Assembly (NCBI RefSeq): GCF_020144665.1
Contig: NZ_JAAHBQ010000022.1
Span: forward strand, 1-64,000
Source of the DNA: Oscillatoria salina IIICB1
GTDB lineage: Bacteria; Cyanobacteriota; Cyanobacteriia; Cyanobacteriales; SIO1D9
Length of the DNA stretch: 64,000 nucleotides
Direction: 5' to 3'
The notes beneath the pieces are model-generated. The model worked only from the letters and a program-made list of their open reading frames with translations. It did no database searches and was not told the DNA's origin. The translations under genes were made by a program, and so were the position numbers. Shown piece by piece: positions 27,052 to 36,213 of the stretch. Each line of letters starts with the position of its first letter. The stretch's first letter is position 1.

Positions 27052-27426
27052 CTATCGTTTTTTCGATTTTGGAGGATAACCTTTGCCTGTCTCGACATAT
27101 CTTTTTACAGCTACTTTGATTTCTGGATTTGTTAATGGTTCGAGATATTCGATAATGTCTGGAAAACCATTTAATGCAGCAGTTAATAAAGCTGAGTCGC
27201 CATAGATAGATTCTGCATTAACATCTGCACCTAGTTTTACCAATAACTTGACAGTTTCCAAGTTTCCCGTAGCTGTGGCAAACATAAGAAAGGTAATTCC
27301 CTCTTCAAAAGAACTGCCATGATTTCCATTGACATCACAACCAGCTTTAATTAAAGCATGGATCTTTTCTAGATCTTTTTCTTCAATTGCGTCAAACAAA
27401 TCGTCTTCAAGATGAGGTTTCCGCAT
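27052..27426 (-). CDS. Small ankyrin-repeat protein
   Basis: A 124-residue cytosolic protein with about three ankyrin repeats: DLFDAIEEKDLEKIHALIKA, TFLMFATATGNLETVKLLVK with LGADVNAES, and SALLTAALNGFPDIIEYL. Such proteins mediate protein-protein contact; the partner is unknown. A Lys-rich tail (GYPPKSKKR) ends it. It stands alone, followed on its 3' side by an AACTGCTCACTG repeat unit (27018-27046). Confidence 0.8.
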   Translation of the reverse strand: MRKPHLEDDLFDAIEEKDLEKIHALIKAGCDVNGNHGSSFEEGITFLMFATATGNLETVKLLVKLGADVNAESIYGDSALLTAALNGFPDIIEYLEPLTNPEIKVAVKRYVETGKGYPPKSKKR

Positions 27427-27720
27427 GGCTATTTACGTTCTCCTTTAAAAGAAATAATAAATAAAATTATCTTGAAAATCGATCGCTCCGGATCGAGGTG
27501 CTAGTCTATCGTAAAACCTTTGGGATGAAAAACCAACTAGCAAAACGACCAGGAAACTTCCATCTGCCTAAAGGTAGAAAAAGAACTCGCTGGGCGTGAA
27601 AACGTAAGTATACCTAAACAAATGCGATCGCGTCCCCCATAGAGATTAAAACATCACAAGCGATCGCCTACCTCCTATCCAAGTTTTGCTAGCTTGTAAG
27701 CGTGGAATCGGTAAACAGTG
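27427..27720. other. Divergent intergenic region before the acyl-CoA synthetase fusion
   Basis: About 290 bp without a convincing ORF. It contains two HIP1-like octamers and a GGAAACTTCC palindrome near 27552. I see no recognised RNA or promoter motif, though an unannotated small RNA cannot be excluded. Confidence 0.35.
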
Positions 27721-30468
27721 ATGATGCAAACTATACAAACTCTCGATCCTGCTCATAATGTCCTAGGCTACGAAGAACAACCTCTTGACGCGATTTTCTT
27801 ACCGAAGAATGTCGCTGTGATTGGTGCAAGCGAAAAACTCGGTAGCGTCGGGCGTACTTTACTTTGGAACTTAATTAGCAATCCTTTCGGGGGGACAGTT
27901 TTCCCGATTAATCCCAAACGCAGCAGTGTCTTAGGAATTAAAGCTTATCCTAGCATTGCCGCAGTACCAGAACCAGTGGATTTAGCGATAATTGCCACTC
28001 CCGCGTCAACTGTCCCCGAAATTGTCGCTGAATGCGTGGCGGCTGGGGTAAAAGGCGCAATTATCATTTCGGCTGGGTTTAAGGAAGTTGGTGCGGTCGG
28101 GGTAGAATTAGAACGACAAATCCTCAGCAAAGCACGTCAAGGGAATTTACGCATTATCGGTCCCAACTGCTTGGGAGTAATGAACCCAGTCGGTGGTTTA
28201 AATGCTACGTTTGCCAATGCAATGGCGCGATCGGGTAATGTGGGTTTTATCAGTCAAAGTGGGGCGCTGTGTACCTCGATTCTCGATTGGAGTTTTCGCG
28301 AGAATGTGGGTTTCAGTGCGTTTATTTCCATCGGTTCAATGCTGGATGTAGACTGGGGTGACTTAATTTATTACCTCGGCGATGACCCCAACACCCACAG
28401 TATTGTAATCTACATGGAATCGATTGGGAATGCGCGATCGTTTATTTCTGCCGCTAGAGAAGTCGCCCTCAGTAAACCGATTATAGTCATTAAATCAGGG
28501 CGTACTGATGCGGCGGCAGCAGCAGCCGCTTCTCACACGGGCGCAATGGCGGGAAGTGACGATGTTTTAGATGCGGCTTTCCGACGCTGCGGGGTGTTGC
28601 GAGTCAATACCATTGAAGATTTGTTTAACTTAGCGGAAGTTTTAGCTAAACAACCTCGCCCTAAAGGTAAGCGTTTAACTATTCTTACCAATGCAGGGGG
28701 TCCGGGAGTTTTAGCTACCGATGCGTTAATTTCTGGTGGTGGCGAGTTAGCGACTTTATCTGAAGAAACCAAAGCCAAGTTAAATGAATTTCTACCGCCT
28801 CATTGGAGTCACAGTAACCCGATCGATATTTTAGGCGATGCCGATCCCGAAAGATTCACTAAGGCGATCGCAACTGCTCTCCAAGATTCTACCAGCGATG
28901 GACTACTTGCTATCCTAACTCCTCAAGCAATGACCGATCCGACTCAAACCGCCAAGCAGTTTGTGCAAATGTTAGAAAACGACTCGTTACCCACAAAACC
29001 AATTTTAGCTAGTTGGATGGGTGGTACAGGAATTCTTACCGGGGAAGAAATACTCAACGATGCGCGAATTTTTACCTTACCTTTTCCCGATACGGCGGCG
29101 GATGTCTTTAACTCGATGTGGCGCTATGCTTATAACTTACGCGGTTTATACGAAACCCCAGTTTTACCGAGAGAAGATGGAGAAAATGCGCCCAACCGTG
29201 CCAAAGTTAAAGAAATTATCGATCGCGTTCGTCAAAGTAACCGTACTCTCCTGACAGAATTTGAATCGAAGCAGCTTTTGTCAGCATACAAGATCCCCAC
29301 AGTAGACACGCGCATCGCTACCTCACCAGAAGAAGCCGTCCAACTCGCAGATAAAATTGGCTATCCTGTAGTCTTGAAATTGTACTCGGAAACTATCACT
29401 CACAAAACCGATGTTGGTGGTGTGCGACTTTTACTACAAGACGCAGAAACCGTTAGCAAAGCTTATCAAGCAATTGAAAATTCTGTTGCGGAAAAAGTCG
29501 GTAGCGAACATTTCCTCGGCGTCACTGTACAACCGATGCTTAACTTGGAAGGATACGAACTAATTATCGGTAGCAGTCTCGATCCTCAATTCGGTCCGGT
29601 GTTACTCTTTGGTACAGGTGGTTCTTTAGTCGAAGTCTTTAAAGACCGTTCTCTGGCTTTACCGCCTCTCAATACTACCTTGGCGCGGCGGATGATGGAA
29701 CAAACCAAAATTTATACTGCGCTTCAAGGTGTACGCGGACGAGCAAGTGTAGACTTAGAAGCACTAGAGCAAATCATGGTACGCTTTAGTCAGCTTGTGG
29801 TCGAACAACCTTGGATTAAAGAGATTGATATTAATCCACTTCTGGCTTCCAGTGACAGGTTAATCGCTTTGGATGCGCGAGTAGTTTTACACGAGATCCA
29901 AACTCAAGAGTTACCTAAACCAGCAATTCGTCCCTATCCGATTCATTATGTCAGCAAGTGGCTTACTCAAAATGGCATACCTGCAACGATTCGTCCCATT
30001 CGTCCCGAAGATGAACCTTTAGTCGTTAAATATCACGAAAGTCTCTCAGAAGAAAGCGTTTATTTACGTTACTTTCATTTGATGAAACTTTCTCATCGTA
30101 CTTCCCACGATCGCCTTTCTCGGATCTGCTTTATCGACTACGATCGCCAAATGGCTTTAGTCACTGAATGGACAAATCCCGATAGTGGGGAAAAAGAAAT
30201 CCTGGGGATCGCCCGTCTTTCCAAACTACATGGCAAAAATGAAGCCGAATTTGCCATGTTAATTAGCGATCGCTTCCAACGTCAAGGAATCGGTACTGAG
30301 TTATTGCGTCGTCTTCTCGAAATTGCACGGGAAGAACAACTAGAATACGTTAGTGCCGAAATTCTCTCCCAAAATCGCGCGATGCAGCACATTTGCGAGA
30401 AATTAGGCTTCCACCTCAAACCTATTCCTGCCGAATCGATAGTCAAAGCTACCTATAAACTGCGATAA
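27721..30468 (+). CDS. ADP-forming acyl-CoA synthetase fused to a GNAT acetyltransferase
   Basis: The ATG at 27721 gives 915 residues; a GTG one codon upstream and a further ATG differ trivially. Domain order: CoA-binding (about 25-160), succinyl-CoA-ligase-like (about 165-480), ATP-grasp (about 500-720) and GNAT acetyltransferase (about 750-915, with [17 protein letters not shown]). His272 in [14 protein letters not shown] is the phospho-histidine of ADP-forming acetyl-CoA synthetases and is intact, unlike in the Pat/YfiQ acetyltransferases where that site is lost. It could therefore make acetate and ATP from acetyl-CoA as well as acetylate proteins (inference). Pyruvate formate-lyase and AdhE are encoded 2-8 kb away. 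Confidence 0.85.
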   Translation: MMQTIQTLDPAHNVLGYEEQPLDAIFLPKNVAVIGASEKLGSVGRTLLWNLISNPFGGTVFPINPKRSSVLGIKAYPSIAAVPEPVDLAIIATPASTVPEIVAECVAAGVKGAIIISAGFKEVGAVGVELERQILSKARQGNLRIIGPNCLGVMNPVGGLNATFANAMARSGNVGFISQSGALCTSILDWSFRENVGFSAFISIGSMLDVDWGDLIYYLGDDPNTHSIVIYMESIGNARSFISAAREVALSKPIIVIKSGRTDAAAAAAASHTGAMAGSDDVLDAAFRRCGVLRVNTIEDLFNLAEVLAKQPRPKGKRLTILTNAGGPGVLATDALISGGGELATLSEETKAKLNEFLPPHWSHSNPIDILGDADPERFTKAIATALQDSTSDGLLAILTPQAMTDPTQTAKQFVQMLENDSLPTKPILASWMGGTGILTGEEILNDARIFTLPFPDTAADVFNSMWRYAYNLRGLYETPVLPREDGENAPNRAKVKEIIDRVRQSNRTLLTEFESKQLLSAYKIPTVDTRIATSPEEAVQLADKIGYPVVLKLYSETITHKTDVGGVRLLLQDAETVSKAYQAIENSVAEKVGSEHFLGVTVQPMLNLEGYELIIGSSLDPQFGPVLLFGTGGSLVEVFKDRSLALPPLNTTLARRMMEQTKIYTALQGVRGRASVDLEALEQIMVRFSQLVVEQPWIKEIDINPLLASSDRLIALDARVVLHEIQTQELPKPAIRPYPIHYVSKWLTQNGIPATIRPIRPEDEPLVVKYHESLSEESVYLRYFHLMKLSHRTSHDRLSRICFIDYDRQMALVTEWTNPDSGEKEILGIARLSKLHGKNEAEFAMLISDRFQRQGIGTELLRRLLEIAREEQLEYVSAEILSQNRAMQHICEKLGFHLKPIPAESIVKATYKLR

Positions 30469-30539
30469 TTTCCCCTGGCGATCTGTTTTTTCCGGATATG
30501 GTGAAATTCCCAGTAGCTAGACAACTGTTAGAAATTATT

Positions 30540-30563
30540 CCCCCCTCTTACTGGTTAGGGGGG
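30540..30563. terminator. GC-rich hairpin between the synthetase fusion and the CBS gene
   Basis: CCCCCCT pairs with AGGGGGG around a 10-base loop. No T tract follows, so it is either a weak terminator or a small dispersed repeat. Confidence 0.45.
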
Positions 30564-30647
30564 ATTCTGAATGTTTAACTCTGGGGAAAACCTAAGCTAT
30601 CCTACCCTTGTCGCTATCAATATCTAACTCAATTGGAGATACCCATC

Positions 30648-31262
30648 ATGATGAAAGCATCCGATATTATGACTGAAGATGTCGTCACGATTAAAGGTAG
30701 TGCGACTGTAGCTGAAGCAGTGGAATTAATGAGAGAAAATACCATTCGCACTTTACTGGTCGAACGTCGTAACGAACAAGATGCTTATGGTATTATCAGC
30801 GAAACTGATATTATCTATAAAGTAGCTGCTTATGGACGCGACCCGAAAAAAGTCCGCGTTTATGAAATTATGAGCAAGCCTTGCGTTGTCGTTAATCCTG
30901 ACCTTGGTGTAGAATACGTGGCGAGGCTATTTGCTAACACTGGTATTCACTGCGCCCCAGTAATTAAAGGCGAACTTTTGGGGATTATTTCTGTTACTGA
31001 TATTCTCCATCGTGGTAATTTTGTTGAGGAACCACAAGAAGTTGTTATCGCCCAAGAAATTGAAAAAGCTGTCATCGAAGCCCGCGCTATTTGTCAGGAA
31101 AAAGGTGCTACTTCTCCTGAATGTGCTGCTGCTTGGGATATTGTTGAAGAGTTACAAGCGGAAGCTGCTCATCAACGGGCGCAAAAACCTGAGAAAACTT
31201 ACTTTGAGGAATACTGTGAAGAAAATCCTGATGCTTTTGAATCTCGAATGTACGATACTTAA
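30648..31262 (+). CDS. Paired CBS-domain protein
   Basis: The ATG at 30648 is chosen: GGAG at 30635-30638 is a well-spaced ribosome-binding site, whereas the TTG at 30633 would overlap it. The product has 204 residues. Two CBS motifs (about 1-60, MKASDIMTEDVVTI; and about 68-125, YEIMSKPCVVVNPDL) probably bind adenine nucleotides. A C-terminal helical region (about 130-204) has two cysteines (AICQEKGATSPECAAAW), a spacing seen in redox-sensitive CBS proteins, and ends acidic. It may sense energy or redox state for the nearby fermentation genes, but this is only contextual. Confidence 0.8.
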   Translation: MMKASDIMTEDVVTIKGSATVAEAVELMRENTIRTLLVERRNEQDAYGIISETDIIYKVAAYGRDPKKVRVYEIMSKPCVVVNPDLGVEYVARLFANTGIHCAPVIKGELLGIISVTDILHRGNFVEEPQEVVIAQEIEKAVIEARAICQEKGATSPECAAAWDIVEELQAEAAHQRAQKPEKTYFEEYCEENPDAFESRMYDT

Positions 31263-31273
31263 TTGATTTTTTT

Positions 31274-31307
31274 AACTACAAAAGTCTCTTTGGCTTTTGT
31301 AGTTTTT
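31274..31307 (+). terminator. Intrinsic terminator after the CBS gene
   Basis: AACTACAAAAG pairs with CTTTTGTAGTT across a 9-base loop and runs into TTT. It is 12 bp past the stop codon. Confidence 0.88.
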
Positions 31308-31387
31308 AAGCGGATTTTTAGCTAAAAATATTTGCTTAGTTATTTGATTCTTCGGTGTCAAAAAGCAAAATATCATATAAGTTGTCA

Positions 31388-31648
31388 TTACTGTTGCGAT
31401 CGATTAATAATATCTTGTTTAAGTTTATTAATTGCTGTTTCACTATCGACTTTTTTTCTTCTTTCTAATTGTTCAATCCCAATATCGATTTCTTTTTGCA
31501 GTTCGGCTAAACGCATTTGGGAAACAAAATAACGGTCTTCTAACAATCTTAATCCCTTAGCGATCGCGTCGCTTTTTGAGTTAGCTAAACCACTAGCAAT
31601 TAGTTGGTTAATTAACTGTTCTTGTTTAGGTGTTAAAAATACTTCCAT
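31388..31648 (-). CDS. Orphan ParD/CopG-like antitoxin-type protein
   Basis: An 86-residue protein. Its N-terminal 45 residues (MEVFLTPKQEQLINQLIASG, then KSDAIAKGLRLLEDR) fit a ribbon-helix-helix DNA-binding domain of the ParD type. A charged helical tail (QMRLAELQKEIDIGIEQLE) would be the toxin-binding part. No ParE/RelE gene lies on either side, so it is an orphan or the toxin was lost. It is transcribed in the same direction as xisH-xisI, 48 bp after xisI. Confidence 0.7.
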   Translation of the reverse strand: MEVFLTPKQEQLINQLIASGLANSKSDAIAKGLRLLEDRYFVSQMRLAELQKEIDIGIEQLERRKKVDSETAINKLKQDIINRSQQ

Positions 31649-31696
31649 CTTCTCTCTTCAATCCAGTGCTTTTTCTTATTTTATCAGCAAATTATT

Positions 31697-32038
31697 TTAG
31701 ACAACTGCAAAATCGGTGTACTGGCGAATTTTTGGTTCGTGAAATCCTAAAACTATTTCCTCTTTCGGAATACCTGCTGCTACTAAGTCATTAGCAATTC
31801 CATAATCTGTTCCGTCTCGTTGTACCCAAACTTTACCATCAATAATGTCTAAATGAATCAAGCAACCATGAATTCGCTTGGGCTGATTTTTGTACCAACC
31901 AATAGACATTACTAGATAATGGTCGTTTTCTAGATCGAATACAGTTTGGTTTTGAATCTCCGCATTAGCATATTCAAGCTTAGTGAATTCTGCCAACATT
32001 TTAATAATAATTTCGCGGTAAGAGTTTAACTTATCCAT
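31697..32038 (-). CDS. xisI: XisI family protein (fdxN element excision controlling factor)
   Basis: A complete 113-residue XisI (MDKLNSYREIIIKMLAEFTK, VWVQRDGTDYGIANDLVAAGIPKEEIVLGFHEP). It overlaps the end of xisH by 13 bp, a strict operon arrangement. The family was named for a factor needed to excise the nif fdxN element in Anabaena, but xisHI pairs are widespread in cyanobacteria without that element. No nif gene or XisF recombinase is visible here, so the biochemical role is open. Confidence 0.92.
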   Translation of the reverse strand: MDKLNSYREIIIKMLAEFTKLEYANAEIQNQTVFDLENDHYLVMSIGWYKNQPKRIHGCLIHLDIIDGKVWVQRDGTDYGIANDLVAAGIPKEEIVLGFHEPKIRQYTDFAVV

Positions 32039-32442
32039 CTCACAATCGCCTCCAAATCAGAATTAAAAACAATCAGTTTAATTTTTTTATCTTCCAAGAG
32101 AACTTTCCCCAGAGAATCTTCAAATAGTTGAGTAAAAATAGTTTCGCGGATAGCAAGATAAAGTTTTCTTTCGGGATCTGTTCGAGCTAATAAAGCTTCG
32201 TCTAAAACAAATTGACCAACCGCATTTCTTAAGTCTTCTACTTCAGAAGGACTAACAAAACTTTTCACCTCAACTGCTATTTTACTATCAATTTTTTCAG
32301 CCGCTAAAATTTTTTTTGCACCTAAATCAACGTATAAATCTTTCGATCCCCATCGCAGAAGATAGGGATCGTGAGTAATAGCCCAGCCATCATGAATTAA
32401 AGCGTTTTTACAGCTATGATGAAAAATATCTCTTGCAGGCAT
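32026..32442 (-). CDS. xisH: XisH family protein with PD-(D/E)XK nuclease-like motif
   Basis: A 138-residue XisH (MPARDIFHHSCKNALIHDGW). The segment YVDLGAKKILAAEKIDSK followed by IAVEVKSF has the D...ExK spacing of PD-(D/E)XK nucleases, so an endonuclease-like fold is likely. It overlaps xisI, which suggests a tight two-protein complex. A nuclease-like protein with a small overlapping partner resembles toxin-antitoxin or DNA-processing pairs (inference). It is divergent from no gene and sits upstream of the antitoxin-like ORF. Confidence 0.9.
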   Translation of the reverse strand: MPARDIFHHSCKNALIHDGWAITHDPYLLRWGSKDLYVDLGAKKILAAEKIDSKIAVEVKSFVSPSEVEDLRNAVGQFVLDEALLARTDPERKLYLAIRETIFTQLFEDSLGKVLLEDKKIKLIVFNSDLEAIVRWIS

Positions 32443-32503
32443 GGCTGACGATTTCTCAATACTTTATGTTACTAAAATTGCTTTTCCTTTAGTATATCTT
32501 GGT

Positions 32504-32532
32504 CAGAAAAAAGGTGAGCTATTCGCTCACCT
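32504..32532 (-). terminator. adhE: Intrinsic terminator of adhE
   Basis: On the minus strand, AGGTGAGC pairs with GCTCACCT around a 5-base loop and is followed by TTTTTT. It lies 39 bp after the adhE stop. Confidence 0.88.
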
Positions 32533-32570
32533 AAAATAAACTAGCTAAACTACAAAAGTCTTAATTTTGC

Positions 32571-35249
32571 TTAAACTCTGGCAACTTCTGGCTCATCTTT
32601 GGTTTCACTTTCCACCACACCCCTTGACATATCTACTTCAGTGTGGTAAGCGACAGAATCCAAACGACAACCTTGGTAAGCGAGGACAAACAACTCTTTC
32701 AAGTCTCGAATCAAAGGATAGCGGGGATTTGCGCCCGTACATTGGTCGTCAAAAGCTTGTTCGGAGAGTTCTTCTAATTGTTCGTAGAATTCGCGATCTT
32801 CGCCGTGTAAAGCTTCTTTAATCGTCAGAGGAATCTCTACTTGTTGCTTGAGATTTTCCACTGCTTCGACGAGTTTCTCAATCTTCTCATCAATGGTATC
32901 GCCACCGAGATGCAAATGATCGGCAATTTTCGCGTAACGTTCCTTCGCGTGAGGATATTCGTATTGTGGGAAAATTGCTTGTTTGAAGGGCGCATCTGTG
33001 GCATTGTAGCGGATGACATGGGAAATCATCAGCGCATTGGCTAAACCGTGAGGAAGATGGAACGTAGAACCCAATTTATGCGCCATTGAGTGACAAATAC
33101 CGAGGAAAGCATTAGCAAACGCCATTCCAGCGATCGTTGCCGCATAGTGGACTTTTTCACGCGCTACGGGGTCATCAGCACCTTTTTGGTAGGATCGAGG
33201 CAAATATTCCATCAGTAACGCGATCGCCTCTAGCGCTAATCCTTCAGTAAACTCAGTTGCTAACACGGAAACATATGCTTCTAAAGCGTGAGTCAGCGCG
33301 TCAATTCCACCATAAGCAGTTAACTTCTTCGGCATATTTAACACCAATTCGGGATCGACGATCGCTATATGCGGTGTTAAGGCATAATCAGCTAAAGGAT
33401 ATTTGATCCCGGTGCGATCGTCGGTAACAACCGCAAAGGGAGTTACCTCGGAACCTGTTCCGGAAGTTGTGGGAATCGCTACCATTATGGCTTTATTTCC
33501 TAAAGGCGGTAACTCGTAAACCCGCTTGCGGATATCCATAAACCGAGTCGCTATACCTTCAAATTCTACCTCTGGATTTTCATACATCAACCACATAATT
33601 TTCGCTGCATCCATCGGCGAACCACCACCAAAAGCAATCATTACATCTGGTTGGAAGTTATTGATTGCCGCTACTCCTTTATTAATTGTGGTTAAATCGG
33701 GATCTGGTTTCACATCATAAAATACTAGATGTTCGATCCCAATTTCATCCAAAATCTCAGTTACTTGTTTCAACATCCCCATATCAAACAGGGGTTTATC
33801 GGTAATCAGAAATGCCCGTTTCTTACCCACCAAATCTCTTAAAGCCACAGGCAAACAACCGTACTTAAAGTAGATTTTCGGTGGCACGCGGAACCAAAGC
33901 ATATTTTCCCGACGTTCCGACACAGTTTTAATATTCAGTAAGTGATGAACGCTCACATTTTCACTCACTGAATTACCACCCCAAGTACCACAACCCAGAG
34001 TTAAAGATGGGTCTAACTTAAAGTTATACAAATCGCCGATCGCACCTTGGGAAGAAGGCGTATTAATCAACACGCGACCTGTAGGCAATTGTGATTCAAA
34101 ATAAAGGATACGGTCTTCATTGGCTGGGGCTGTATATAAAACCGAAGTATGTCCCCGTCCTCCAAAAGCAATTAATTCTCGCGCTGTGGCTACTGCTGCG
34201 TGAAAATCGGGTAAGCGATACATTCCTAAAACCGGCGAAAGTTTCTCATAAGCAAAAGGTTCATTAACGCTAACTTCTTCCGCTTCACCAATTAAAACTT
34301 TCGTTCCTTCCGCAACCTCAATTCCTGCTAATTCAGCAATTTTGGTAACAGGTTGTCCGACAATTGCCGCATTCAAACGACCTTCTTTCAGCAGAACTCC
34401 ACGAACTCGATCTGCTTCTTCTGAATTCAAGAAATAAGCGCCGCGATCGCTAAATTCTTGCTTCACTGCTTCATAAACTTCATCAACAACAACTACTGCT
34501 TGTTCTGACGCACAAATCATGCCGTTGTCAAAGGTTTTACTCAGCAGAATTGAACTTACTGCAACTCGAATATCAGCAGTTTCATCAATTACCGCCGGCG
34601 TATTTCCGGCGCCAACTCCTAAGGAAGGTTTACCCGAAGAATAAGCCGCTTTCACCATTCCCGGTCCGCCTGTTGCCAGAATTAAATTAATATCTGGATG
34701 CTGCATAAAAGCTTGAGAAATTGGCAGCGTCGGTTCGTCAATCCAGCCAATAATATCTTCGGGCGCACCTGCCGCTACTGCCGCTTCTAAAACAATTTTC
34801 GCCGCAGCTACGGTGCATTTCTTCGCCCGGGGATGGGGAGAGAAAATAATTGCGTTGCGCGTTTTTAAAGCAATTAAGGCTTTAAAAATTGCTGTAGAAG
34901 TTGGGTTAGTTGTCGGCACAATTCCGGCTAAAATCCCTACAGGTTCAGCTAACTTTTGAATTCCGTAATGTTTATCAGCTTCGATTACACCGCAGGTTTT
35001 TTCCTGCTTGTATTTGTTGTAAATCATTTCTGAGGCAAAATGATTTTTAATCACTTTATCCTCAACTACACCCATTCCGGTTTCTTCTACTGCCATTTTT
35101 GCTAAAGGAATTCGGGCAGCATTAGCAGCAAGGGCAGCTTTTTTAAAGATTTCATCTACCTGTTGTTGCGTATAGGTAGCGTATTGGGCTTGAGCTGCTT
35201 TGACGCGCTGAATCAGGGTTTCTAGTTCTTGTAGATTAGTTACTGTCAT
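32571..35249 (-). CDS. adhE: Bifunctional acetaldehyde-CoA/alcohol dehydrogenase (AdhE)
   Basis: An 892-residue, full-length AdhE. The N-terminal aldehyde dehydrogenase domain (about 1-440) has its catalytic cysteine in FDNGMICASEQ. The C-terminal iron-dependent alcohol dehydrogenase (about 450-870) has GGGSPMDAAK for NAD and metal ligands in GGIDALTHALEAY and GICHSMAHKLGSTFHLPHG. It reduces acetyl-CoA to ethanol with two NADH under fermentative conditions and may form spirosomes. It lies 124 bp downstream of pflA and has its own upstream element (35306-35316), so it is possibly both cotranscribed with and independent of pfl. Confidence 0.96.
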   Translation of the reverse strand: MTVTNLQELETLIQRVKAAQAQYATYTQQQVDEIFKKAALAANAARIPLAKMAVEETGMGVVEDKVIKNHFASEMIYNKYKQEKTCGVIEADKHYGIQKLAEPVGILAGIVPTTNPTSTAIFKALIALKTRNAIIFSPHPRAKKCTVAAAKIVLEAAVAAGAPEDIIGWIDEPTLPISQAFMQHPDINLILATGGPGMVKAAYSSGKPSLGVGAGNTPAVIDETADIRVAVSSILLSKTFDNGMICASEQAVVVVDEVYEAVKQEFSDRGAYFLNSEEADRVRGVLLKEGRLNAAIVGQPVTKIAELAGIEVAEGTKVLIGEAEEVSVNEPFAYEKLSPVLGMYRLPDFHAAVATARELIAFGGRGHTSVLYTAPANEDRILYFESQLPTGRVLINTPSSQGAIGDLYNFKLDPSLTLGCGTWGGNSVSENVSVHHLLNIKTVSERRENMLWFRVPPKIYFKYGCLPVALRDLVGKKRAFLITDKPLFDMGMLKQVTEILDEIGIEHLVFYDVKPDPDLTTINKGVAAINNFQPDVMIAFGGGSPMDAAKIMWLMYENPEVEFEGIATRFMDIRKRVYELPPLGNKAIMVAIPTTSGTGSEVTPFAVVTDDRTGIKYPLADYALTPHIAIVDPELVLNMPKKLTAYGGIDALTHALEAYVSVLATEFTEGLALEAIALLMEYLPRSYQKGADDPVAREKVHYAATIAGMAFANAFLGICHSMAHKLGSTFHLPHGLANALMISHVIRYNATDAPFKQAIFPQYEYPHAKERYAKIADHLHLGGDTIDEKIEKLVEAVENLKQQVEIPLTIKEALHGEDREFYEQLEELSEQAFDDQCTGANPRYPLIRDLKELFVLAYQGCRLDSVAYHTEVDMSRGVVESETKDEPEVARV

Positions 35250-35305
35250 TGAATTTCTCTTAGTGGCTGTTTGGCTTTGTCGTTATCGTTTAGTGCTTAT
35301 TTTCC

Positions 35306-35316
35306 AGGCTAACTAA
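35306..35316 (-). promoter_or_regulatory. adhE: Candidate shared upstream element of adhE
   Basis: The 11-mer TTAGTTAGCCT (minus strand) lies 57 bp upstream of the adhE ATG. The identical 11-mer lies 54 bp upstream of pflB. The matched sequence and distance suggest a common binding site or promoter element for anaerobic expression. No known regulator is assigned. Confidence 0.45.
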
Positions 35317-35373
35317 CTAGACAAAATTTTTGAGTTAATTAGGGGTTTTCCAGCACTATCTTGCTCTGAGAAT

Positions 35374-36150
35374 TTACTGAACTTCCAAACCGTATTTTGT
35401 AAAAGTATCCATTACTTCCTGAACTAATTTTGGTGATGGTGGAAGAGTATCTTTTAATTGGTATTCGTATCCAAGTTGTTCCCATTTATATTCACCCATT
35501 TTGTGAAAAGGTAGCACTTCTACTTTTTCGACATTCTGCAAACTGGAGACAAATTTAGCTAATCCTTCGACATTGTGTTGCGGCTCGGTAAGATTGGGTA
35601 CTAAGACAAAGCGAATCCAAGTTGGTTTGTTAATTTCCTTCAGGTACTTAGCAAATTCTAAGGTAGGTTCTAGGGAAACACTGGTAACTTTTCGATAAAT
35701 TTTAGGATCGTAGGATTTGATGTCTAAAAGTACCAAATCCACGTAATCGAGAATTGATTGAACAATCTGGACGTTAACGTAACCGGAAGTATCGAGGGCG
35801 GTGTGAATACCTAATTCTTGACAGCGACGGAAGATTTCGCCCACGAATTTTGGTTGCATTAAAGGTTCTCCACCTGTTATGGTAACGCCACCGCCAGAAA
35901 ATCGCATATAGGAGCGATATTTTTCAATTTCGGCGATTAGTTCTTCGACTGTAGTTTCTTGACCATCTTCGATGTGGCGACAGTCAGGATTGTGACAATA
36001 GAGACAACGTAGGGGACATCCTTGGGTAAAGATTACGAAGCGAATACCGGGTCCATCAACGGTTCCGCAGGTTTCGATGGAATGAATGCGTCCGGTTATT
36101 GGGGATTGGGGATTGGAAGATTCCTTCTCACTCCTGCTCATAATTACCAT
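35374..36150 (-). CDS. pflA: Pyruvate formate-lyase-activating enzyme (radical SAM)
   Basis: A 258-residue radical SAM enzyme that installs the glycyl radical on PflB. The iron-sulfur motif is CPLRCLYC (CxxxCxxC), and GGVTITGGEPLMQ follows. The core begins at GRIHSIETCGTVDGPG, the normal start of short PflA proteins. The first residues (about 10-17, NPQSPIT) are encoded by an STRR heptamer unit at 36098-36116, so a repeat sits inside the N-terminus. It follows pflB by 63 bp, a standard pflBA operon order. Confidence 0.95.
   Translation of the reverse strand: MVIMSRSEKESSNPQSPITGRIHSIETCGTVDGPGIRFVIFTQGCPLRCLYCHNPDCRHIEDGQETTVEELIAEIEKYRSYMRFSGGGVTITGGEPLMQPKFVGEIFRRCQELGIHTALDTSGYVNVQIVQSILDYVDLVLLDIKSYDPKIYRKVTSVSLEPTLEFAKYLKEINKPTWIRFVLVPNLTEPQHNVEGLAKFVSSLQNVEKVEVLPFHKMGEYKWEQLGYEYQLKDTLPPSPKLVQEVMDTFTKYGLEVQ
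36098..36116. repeat. STRR heptamer unit inside the pflA coding start
   Basis: TTATTGGGGATTGGGGATTGG on plus, read in frame on minus as NPQSPIT. It is the same heptamer as in the intergenic arrays. Confidence 0.75.
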
Positions 36151-36213
36151 AATTTTGTTAACTCCTCGATCGATCCCTCTCGGAGAGAGAGGGAATTGTA
36201 GCGAACAGAAGAT

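Noticed and set aside
31697-32442. xisH-xisI as evidence of an fdxN excision element
   Set aside because: No nif genes, XisF recombinase or element borders are visible; xisHI pairs are common without them.
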